Part shown: positions 56,801 to 64,000 of the stretch, one piece after another
How the letters are laid out: each line of letters opens with the position of its first letter
Numbering within the stretch: position 1 is the stretch's first letter
Source of the DNA: Larus michahellis
Lineage: Eukaryota; Chordata; Aves; Charadriiformes; Laridae
Assembly: GCF_964199755.1 (NCBI RefSeq)
Contig: NC_133910.1
Coordinates: 9,419,711 to 9,483,710, forward strand
Direction of reading: 5' to 3'
Length of the DNA stretch: 64,000 nt
Program-made: the position numbers and the translations under genes
Notes under the pieces: model-generated
What the model was told of the DNA's origin: nothing
What the model saw: the letters and a program-made list of their open reading frames with translations, nothing else
Database searches by the model: none

Positions 56801-58710
56801 GATAACGCCTGCACTTCACCCTTGGAGAGCTGGGCCAATGCTACGCTGAAACCGGCCAAGTGTGCCAGAGGGAAGCACTGTGCACTCCGCTGCTCCGTAA
56901 GCGAAAGCTACAGCAGGAGCCAATTTCCGTTGAATCCAAAGAAAAAAGGGAGATAGGGGTAGAAAACTCTTTGGACCCCAATGGTTTGGAGGGTAGTACC
57001 CAGTTGCTCTTTTGACTTGGATGCCCTGGAGTAGGATTTATCCTCACGCACTGGGCGAGGGACTCTGAAAAATGTATCTGGATGGCGAGTGCAAAGGGAC
57101 AGGACCGAGTGTGCGGGTGCCCGCGGGCGCTATCCTGAGTGTGTGTGTGGGTACCCGCAGGCATCACCTGGCATAGTCTGAGTGATCCCAGGGGCTGGAG
57201 TGACCCCCTGCCTGTTCCCCCGGCCAGGTCCCTGCTGCCAGGAGCTGCCCGCAGAGACCCCCACCGCCCGCCTTGGCTGGTCCCTGCTGCCATGACAGCA
57301 CAGTGGCGTTCAGCGCTTCTCTAGCTCCATCTACAGCTGCTTTCTCTCCAGGTTTGGAAAGCTTCTGCCAACAAGGGAGCTGACGCTTTGAATCGCAGGT
57401 GGCGAGCACATGTTCTGGGACTTTTTGTCACCATGTGTCCCTGAGTTTCAGATATCCCGAGGTCCTGGGAACAGTCCTACCTCAGTGCAGAACTGAGCGC
57501 TCCTGGCTGCTGTGACTAATACAATTCGCTTCGCTGTCTTAACCACATACAGGCTGGTTAAACTCTTGATGAAGTCAGTAAACTTAGAAGCAAATATTAA
57601 GTATTGCTTTACACACCAGGGTCACTTTCTGCCCTATAGAGATCCCTGTTCACACTAAAATATTAACAAAGTGACTCTGAAGTATGGTAGTCACAGCCAT
57701 GGCCCTGGAAGACACCAAGACAAGTAAACAGCCTTCAAAATGTAGCCAGATGATGCTACCTAAAGAGGCTGAAGGAGATGACAGGACTCACCCAAGGTCT
57801 CGCAAGTCAGAGCTAGGAAGAGCACACACACTTCCAGCCTCCCCGTGCGAGGCTCTGATCACCAGCCCACAATGCAATCAGTCCCACCTAACACCCCTGC
57901 ATCCCACCAGATTCCAGTGCAGCTCTCACCGGGCACTGGGAGCATCCCTGGGGAGCAGCTGCATGGCTGCAGACAATATGGATTTCAGGGGTAGAGATTT
58001 TCAGTCCTTGATTCTTAATTCTTCTTCTCCCATCTGCCTGCAATAATGCTGACTTCCAGGCAAAGGGGTGGTGGTTCTGCCTGTACAGCTCTTGGGCCAC
58101 AACCTCTACGTACGTCTGAACATGAACCAGATGAACCACTCATCCTAGAACACACCATCTGAGCAGCCATCAAGCACACTATGGCTGGACGTGACCTTTG
58201 AGATGCTCTCTGTGAAGAGCCCTGTTCTGACAGTGGTGCTGGCACACACGGCCCATCCCTACCCTGTAGGAAGGAGGCTCACATAGCAGCTGGGATGCCT
58301 GCCCCATTAAACTGGACAGTTACCATTTTAATTACCCATTAAATGACCAAATCAGAACTCTAATGAGGTTCCCTACAAGCACGTCAGTTTGCAAGTGTCG
58401 TTTTGAAACCATGCTAATGTTAGAAAATCTAACATGAGAAACAAGATTTGAACTGGAAAGCTGTGTAAGACACTCCAGAGACTGGTGCTGAAGGGCCATT
58501 AGATGAACCAGGTCTCCAGGGCTGTATTTCATATCTTGCGAGTATGAATGAACTCCGTTCTCCCAGACAAAACAGCGCTGGGAAAGCTGGGCTGGGCTTC
58601 AGAGCTGACAAATGTCCCCAACTATTAGGACAGGTAGAGGACACTGAAGCACAAGAAACGCAGATGCCTGCTTGGCTGTGCTGTGAGGATCCACCTGGTA
58701 CAGGACTCAC
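53866..58710 (-). other. ADGRD2: ADGRD2 intron, 4.8 kb
   Basis: Largest ADGRD2 intron in the window, between TM6 and TM7. Motif-dense AT-rich DNA lies around 54540-54680 (CTATCT and AGATAA GATA motifs, TAATCC). A T13 run lies at 56462-56474. No gene was recognised on either strand. Confidence 0.7.
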
Positions 58711-58831
58711 CTGGAGGGAGTTCAGCACGATGAAGACATAGGCCCAAATGACGCTGAGGTGGACGAGGACCCCGCAGACCCAGGTCAGCCCCAGCACGGG
58801 CAGCAGCACCAGGACAGGCTTGGCTGTGGCC
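58711..58831 (-). CDS. ADGRD2: ADGRD2 exon, TM6
   Basis: 121 bp. It completes Trp (TG|G), then ATAKPVLVLLPVLGLTWVCG and VLVHLSVIWAYVFIVLNSLQ. The LLPVLGLTW motif is the adhesion-GPCR TM6 signature. Acceptor CTGACAG, donor CAG|GTGAGT. Confidence 0.96.
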
Positions 58832-60187
58832 CTGTCAGGAAGACGAGCTCAGAGTCACCTGGGCACACTTCAAAGCTGAAACACTGAGCACTGGCACCCA
58901 CCCCCCAGCCCCCAGCTCCCCATGGGGGTCCCTGTCGTGTCCCACGTCCCTGAGCCCAGGGAGTCCAGGCAAAGCACCCCAGCCTGCCAAACACCCTTCC
59001 TGGCTCTGCAACCCCTGCCCAGGGTCTTGCCATGACCTGCCTGGGGCATCTGCGCTAGGTTATGGAGCACTGAGCGGAAAAGCCCTGGAAAGAGCTCCAG
59101 GGGTTTAGGAGCACCTTGGCCTGTGTCTTGCAGAAGAAACTTCCCTCACCTCCATGCTGGAGGCAGATCGCCTCCCCCAGCAAGTGCCTTTCAGACAGCG
59201 TGTCCAGCAAGAGGCACCCAAGATGGTAGCCAAGGAACAAATTCCTTTGCAAACAAAATTAGTTAAGAGGGGAAAATCCAAACATTTCACCTCCCAGCCC
59301 CCAGTGTGCCAGCCCTGCTCTTTATTTATCACTGAGACTTAGCAAGAAGGGAGCTCTGACGTCATTAGCCATGAGAAAACAGCTATTTTCCCCCCAATTG
59401 CTGCCACAAGGAGGGCTTCTGTATTTGTTTTATTAGCATATAGATGTCACCCTGCCCTCCAGCAATGCCCTATCTTTGCGCTTCTGTAAATTTGGGAAAA
59501 TTTATTTATGATACAGGGGAACAATGCGTGTCTAGCAGGGGTATCCGGCGCCAGCTAACAACAATAAAGAATCACAGAGGGTGATAAAGTAATGACTCAA
59601 GCAGCAGTTTTTTAGAGGTCTCTCCATATCGACTGATTACAGAAGTCCACACCACCCCTCCTTCCCCATGCATGAAATCCCCACCAGCGTTACTTTCAAT
59701 CCACCAAGTTCCAAACTCATACTTTTTATAATGGCAAACAGCCCAAACCCCAGTACTCTCTACAGCTGGCATCCCGCCGAGGGGCACACGCAAGTGCTAA
59801 GAATGGGATGGGTGGGAGACAAATTCAGTTATGAGCCCTTCAAACTGCGAATAAGAGAGGAGCCTCTTCTGCTTTGATTTCAGCAGACGCTGCCAAGGGT
59901 CTCCCGTCCCAAAGTGGTGAGAATTAGGAGCGAGAGTGCAGATGTGGGAGCCCAGCACCGGGTTGCCCAGGCTGAAAGTGCTGGCTGGGCTTCTCAGCGG
60001 TACAGACATCAGAGCAGGCAGGCTGCCTTTGGGTGATACACCGTTACCCTGCAGGAGAAAATCCTTTCTGCCCTGACACTCTCCCAACTCACGGTCTTTC
60101 ACTTCGCCAACGCAAAGACTCTCAGCTCAACAGTAATTCCACCATTTCATACTCAGAGCACGGCTGGGGAAACCCTTCCCTGCTCAC
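58832..60187 (-). other. ADGRD2: ADGRD2 intron
   Basis: 1.36 kb. AT-rich between about 59340 and 59600. Nothing recognised. Confidence 0.7.
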
Positions 60188-60303
60188 CATATCTGAACTC
60201 CAATCTGGTTCTCCAGGCTGCTGTTGGGCGTCAGCATCTTTGATCTCCTGCGAGCACTGGACACAGTCACCATCACCACACGGAAGAGCACGAAGGTGTT
60301 CAC
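60188..60303 (-). CDS. ADGRD2: ADGRD2 exon, end of TM5 and ICL3
   Basis: 116 bp, acceptor TGACAG, donor ATA TG|GTGAGC. It encodes VNTFVLFRVVMVTVSSARRR then SKMLTPNSSLENQIGVQI. The basic SSARRR loop matches human GPR144. Confidence 0.95.
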
Positions 60304-60989
60304 CTGTCAGAGAAGAGCCATTGGACCCAGTCACCTTCTGTAACCTCAGCTCCACTGGCGTGAGGCTCTTCTGCTCTACAAAATTCTCCTCTAAACAAAA
60401 ATTCTCCTCTAAAAGCAGCAGGAACTCAGTAACTGCCAGGACTTGGGGAGAAAGATATCATTCCTGAGAAAGCAGTGAATGAAGTACCCCATAGAGCTAT
60501 CCACACAAGTATGACATCTATAAAACTTATCTCAAAACTTCTCCTACAGAATGTATTCTCTGTTAAGTGTCTACTCTAGACCCCTTAAACATTGCACCTT
60601 TTCCTGCTACCGTGTTGTCTAATGACACTGATACTACTTCAAGGACATAGATGTTCCCGTATTACAATCAGACCTTTAGCTAAGGCAACGTCACGGTCAA
60701 TCTACACATTTATCTACATTCCCAATTTGACAGCCAACACAAGAACTGGTCAGCAAAATTTTCTTAAAGCACTTTTTTCTCTAAAAAAGCTGCTTTGGTT
60801 AAAGACATTATTTGCGTTGTGAAAGTCTGCACAAAGCATAACAAAATTTCTCCTCTAAAAGCAGCAGGCACAACGAGCCCTGCGAGCAAGTCCCTGAGCT
60901 AGAGAAGTGCTGACCCCCCCGACTCTGCATCGCCTTCCTAAAACCGGGCACGAAGGAATCGCGCTTTCCCGGCAGGTTTTGGCACTTAC
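60304..60989 (-). other. ADGRD2: ADGRD2 intron
   Basis: 686 bp. It contains a repeated phrase, TTCTCCTCTAAAAGCAGCAG, near 60403 and again near 60849, which reads as a dispersed duplication. Nothing else recognised. Confidence 0.7.
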
Positions 60990-61123
60990 TGCCAGGATGA
61001 AGAGAACGGGCCCAACAAAGGCCCAGATGACGTTGGTCTGAATGTTCAGCCAGCAATGGTTGTCTGCCACATACTTGTTAAAGGAAGTTGCAAGGGTCAC
61101 GCCCACGATAACAACGGGAAGGC
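60990..61123 (-). CDS. ADGRD2: ADGRD2 exon, TM4, ECL2 and TM5 start
   Basis: 134 bp. It completes Gly and encodes LPVVIVGVTLATSFNKYVAD then NHCWLNIQTNVIWAFVGPVL and FILA. The Cys-Trp of ECL2 is the family's disulphide Cys. Donor GCA|GTAAGT. Confidence 0.96.
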
Positions 61124-61892
61124 CTGCAGAAGAAAAGCACAAATTAAAGCCCAGGAAAAGCAGAGATGACCCACGCAGGCCAGCCGTGCTCGAGACAATT
61201 GCTTCCAACCCCCCCTGACCACACACGCTCCAGCGTGAGCTGGCTTAGCCTCTGAAACCCCATGAGTAACATCAATTTACTGCAGCCGAAATCTCTCCTG
61301 GCTCTACAAGAGCAGATTTATACGCTGTCAGCATCACTCTCCTAGGTATAAAGCATTCCAAGTCCTGAGTCCTGACCAAAGCAATTTACTCCTCAGATTG
61401 CTTTTTTAACAAAATGGGCAATCATAGACATAAAACAATCCCAAATATTTGAACCGGTTGTCCGACGTCCAACTAGGCGTGTGTTTTGCAAGGAGCACTG
61501 ACCTGAGGAGGCTCCTCTTTGATACGAAATTCAGCTTATTCAAACGAGTTCCATGTCCCTAAAGGGTTCGCTCAGAATAAAGGGTGCTTAGTCCGGACCC
61601 TGTTTATATTTTGATTACTGTCAGGCTGTGGTAACGCTCTCCAAGAACAAGAACTTACCATAAACTTTCTTCTTCACTTTTTTTGTATTGAACTCTTGGT
61701 TTTAGAAAAATAACAGAAATGCTTTTTAACTTATATTCTAAGACCGGCAATGGACACATGAAGGTACGAAAGCCTCTGCAGAGCAGTGGTACCCGACTCA
61801 CATACTGAATCAAACCAAACACTCTGGAATCTCTCCTATCGAAACTTTTGCTAGAGAAAGAAATGGACACATTTTTCTGAGGGTGTAGATAC
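61124..61892 (-). other. ADGRD2: ADGRD2 intron
   Basis: 769 bp, AT-rich, with a weak GTATCT donor. Nothing else recognised. Confidence 0.7.
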
Positions 61893-62046
61893 CCCAGCCT
61901 GTCACGTAGTAGAACTTCATTCTCCTGTCTTCACTCATGTTGACTGCTACCACTTTGCTCCACAGGAGAAGCCCCTCTACCAGCATCCAGGAAAAGGCTG
62001 CCATGAAGAAGAGATGAAGGCAGGCAGTGACCGTGAAACACAGCAC
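61893..62046 (-). CDS. ADGRD2: ADGRD2 exon, TM3, ICL2 and TM4 start
   Basis: 154 bp, CTCTCCAG|GTG. It encodes VLCFTVTACLHLFFMAAFSW then MLVEGLLLWSKVVAVNMSED and RRMKFYYVTGWG. FSWMLVEGLLLW is the adhesion-GPCR TM3 signature. Confidence 0.96.
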
Positions 62047-62665
62047 CTGGAGAGAAGAGAAATCACACGCTGTTTCAGGAGGAGGAGTCCTCCGGGAGCT
62101 TCTGAGCGTGTGTGGCCAGGAGCGTAACCTGCAAATTATTCTGCAGAATGTGCAAAAATGTATTTAAACATCCACAAGCTCCAGGAAGAGTTCTTAAAAT
62201 TGCAGCACATGACTAGCCCAACTGTTGCAGCTCACATTCATTTCATCTGTGTGACCACCTCAAACCACAGAAGAGGGAACAGATAAGCATCTTTTCCTGC
62301 CATTCTTGGACTTCCCTTGCAGCTCTCTCATCTCAGAGATGCTTGATCCAGCCCCGGGGTATGAAGAGGACACAGAAGGGGACAGAACTGTATGTTGCTG
62401 TTTTATAACTACTTACATTTCCTGAAGGATTTTTTTTGTCAGAAACATACTGTCAGAAAAAGGGTGAATTTTCCTGACAGACTGCACAATGCATATATGC
62501 ATATCTCCAGACACAGAGACACGATTCCTTCCTAGATGCAAGTTACTGGTAATTAATGAAACATTAATAAAAGGGATTACACTTCTGTTGTTTGCTCTGA
62601 CGATAATGCTTGAGTCAGCCTGGTCCTGCTGGCCACACAGGACACTTTGTGGTGAGACAACTTAC
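62047..62665 (-). other. ADGRD2: ADGRD2 intron
   Basis: 619 bp. Nothing recognised besides splice sites. Confidence 0.7.
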
Positions 62666-62768
62666 CTGGTTGGCCTTGGCCAATTCACTGAACATGAGCA
62701 GAGCTTCTGCGGCAGCTAACGCAAAGATCAGGTTCTTGTGCACGGTCATTCGTTCACTCTTGGGCACA
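62666..62768 (-). CDS. ADGRD2: ADGRD2 exon, ICL1 and TM2
   Basis: 103 bp, CCTCAG|T, completing Gly, then VPKSERMTVHKNLIFALAAA and EALLMFSELAKANQ, donor CAG|GTAAGT. HKNL before TM2 is the family motif. Confidence 0.95.
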
Positions 62769-63436
62769 CTGAGGACGGAGAGAGGAAGCCCTCAGCTGCA
62801 GCCAAATGAAAGGGTGCACAGGTTCTTACTAGTCCTTGCTGGGCTGTGCAGACCTGCCTGGGTGACCTGCGATCTCTCTGCTACTCACTGCAGAGACGAC
62901 AGTCCGAAGAGGCAAGGGGCTGCCCTGCTGGGCAAGCACCTGGTGCTGGGGACGTGCCTGGGCACGGCTGCGCAGACCGTGGCCAGGGCTCAATGGACCA
63001 GCGAGGATGAGGCGGAGGAGCCACTGCTGTGCTCACAAGGCAGATCTCTCTGCTTGCCAAGTGACACAGGAGGGTTGGCACTTGCAGACATAGTCTTTGC
63101 TCCATTTATTTTATAAAAATTAACTCTAGCAGAGCAGCTTTTATGGTAAACATTATTAGTTTAATCATTGGTAAGTCTTCCCAGGGACACTCAGGTGTGT
63201 GCAGAGCTCACACAAACACCTGCCCAGAAACAACCAGCACGGCACCCCCTCCCAAGCCAACGGCAGCCGCTCCCCTCCCTCCCCCTGCTACCGACCACCA
63301 GTGCAGCCCCCAGCCCCTCCCCGCGCACCCGCATCACCCCGCACTGGCAAAGGAGGCCTTGTCTGGGTACTTGTTCTGAAGCAAAATATCGAACGAAAAA
63401 TGCAGAGAAGGCTACAAGTGTCTGGACTTTTCTTAC
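62769..63436 (-). other. ADGRD2: ADGRD2 intron
   Basis: 668 bp. Nothing recognised besides splice sites. Confidence 0.7.
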
Positions 63437-63540
63437 CCAACCACCACGAATAAAATGAAGGTAACTATCAAGGCGCAGAAGGAAACTCCACATCCAATAA
63501 AAGTCAAGGTCTGCAGCGTGAGCTCCTCCTTGGTGGTCCT
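63437..63540 (-). CDS. ADGRD2: ADGRD2 exon, TM1
   Basis: 104 bp, acceptor GGAGCAG, donor GTT GG|GTAAGA. It encodes RTTKEELTLQTLTFIGCGVS and FCALIVTFILFVVV. GCGVSFCAL matches human GPR144 TM1. Confidence 0.95.
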
Positions 63541-63651
63541 CTGCTCCAACCATGAAAGAACAGAAGAGACAAACCCCCACCAATTAGCCACAGACTGCTT
63601 GCAGTCCTGGCATCCACCCCACAGAGCGGCAGAGAAAGGCTCCTCCCTGAC

Positions 63652-63773
63652 CTGCATCTCGTACACCTGCAGCAGGACAGCAAAATTCGTGGTGTGGTTG
63701 CAAACACAGGCAGTGGAGTCCAGGAAAGACGTCACCACAGAGCAGCCGGCTGTGGACCACATCCCACCAGCAT
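63652..63773 (-). CDS. ADGRD2: ADGRD2 exon, GPS and tethered agonist
   Basis: 122 bp. It encodes AGGMWSTAGCSVVTSFLDST then ACVCNHTTNFAVLLQVYEMQ. The GPS Trp and Cys pattern (W...GC...CVC) is complete. Predicted self-cleavage is between the two Thr of HTT (codons 63693-63691 and 63690-63688). The released N-terminus TNFAVLLQ is a textbook Stachel sequence, like the TNFAILM of ADGRD1. The donor is the less common CAG|GTCAGG. Confidence 0.93.
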
Positions 63774-64000
63774 CTGGGCTAACACACAGCAAAAAAAACA
63801 GAGAAAACATATGGAAATTACCATCCACTTCAACAGAAAGCCAAGGCGTTAAGAGAATTTCATTCTCCCAGCAGCAGCAAAGTCGAAAGGAGGTAGAAGA
63901 GGATACCAGAGACAGGTCTTCACATGGGCTTCCCTTTGGCTCATCCTGCATCTCAGCAGATTTGCTGAGATTAAGGGAAGATCAAATTCAGAGCAGGGCT
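63774..64000 (-). other. ADGRD2: ADGRD2 intron / upstream sequence
   Basis: Minus-strand sequence before the GPS exon, with a T8 polypyrimidine tract and acceptor AGCCCAG at 63774. The open frame continuing upstream has no GAIN-like sequence I recognise. The upstream ectodomain exon is probably outside the window. Confidence 0.5.

Larger units (their letters stand above)
49184..63773 (-). other. ADGRD2: ADGRD2 (GPR144) gene, 3' coding part, 13 exons
   Basis: Adhesion G-protein-coupled receptor D2, on the minus strand. Thirteen exons join without a frame break into about 414 residues: the end of the GAIN domain with the GPS (HTT in CVCNHTTNFA), the tethered-agonist segment TNFAVLLQVYE, seven membrane segments and a cytoplasmic tail of about 115 residues. 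Diagnostic stretches are FIGCGVSFCALIVTFILFVV (TM1), LFFMAAFSWMLVEGLLLW (TM3), NHCWLNIQTNVIWAFVGPVL (ECL2/TM5), LVLLPVLGLTWVCGVLVHLS (TM6) and GLYIFLVYAIYNSEVR (TM7). The N-terminal ectodomain exons lie beyond 64 kb. The order NR6A1-NR5A1-ADGRD2 with ADGRD2 convergent matches human. Ligand and function are little known. Confidence 0.93.

Noticed and set aside
63774-63951. Extra ADGRD2 exon immediately upstream of the GPS exon, ending at a phase-compatible GTAATT donor near 63815
   Set aside because: It would leave an intron of only about 48 bp, below the usual vertebrate minimum, and its translation does not resemble a GAIN domain end.
1-64000. CRISPR arrays, bacterial operons, tRNA or rRNA genes, retroviral or CR1 copies
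   Set aside because: None seen: no regular spaced direct repeats of CRISPR type, no rRNA or tRNA-like sequence, no pol/gag-like frames and no CR1 tail repeats recognised by eye.

Overview
This is a vertebrate nuclear locus, most likely from a bird. Introns have GT-AG borders, the proteins are vertebrate nuclear receptors and a GPCR, the DNA is compact and GC-rich, and no mammalian SINE or recognisable CR1 copy is visible. The gene order NR6A1 > NR5A1 > < ADGRD2 is the arrangement known on human 9q33. The species call is an inference; the three gene identities rest on clear protein matches.

Layout: (1) 1-15.95 kb holds the last five coding exons of NR6A1 (GCNF, plus strand) and a probable 3' UTR of about 6.3 kb with let-7 and miR-196 seed matches. 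(2) 15.95-22.35 kb is intergenic, with two blocks that look like conserved regulatory DNA. (3) 22.35-44.8 kb is NR5A1 (SF-1/Ad4BP, plus strand). It has an E-box/CCAAT promoter, a non-coding exon 1, six coding exons that splice without a frame break into a 466-residue receptor, and a 3' UTR ending near an AATAAA at 44771. A CpG island covers exons 2-3. (4) 44.8-48.6 kb separates the convergent 3' ends. (5) 48.6-64.0 kb is the 3' half of ADGRD2 (GPR144, minus strand): the GPS, the seven transmembrane segments and a long cytoplasmic tail in 13 phase-compatible exons.

NR6A1 is a repressive orphan receptor of embryo and germ line, and NR5A1 is the activating master regulator of adrenal, gonad, VMH and pituitary gonadotropes. 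The two bind related AGGTCA-type half-sites. They lie in tandem, so the end of one gene borders the upstream control region of the other. ADGRD2 faces NR5A1 tail to tail.

The most notable observations are: a fully open, 3n-length NR5A1 intron inside the DNA-binding domain; overlapping let-7/miR-196 sites in the NR6A1 3' UTR; an AT-rich intron 6 block where mammals keep the NR5A1 brain and pituitary enhancers; an SF-1 hinge that keeps LRH-1-like sequence but lacks the mammalian phospho-Ser-Pro; and a multi-exon ADGRD2 tail resembling that of ADGRD1.
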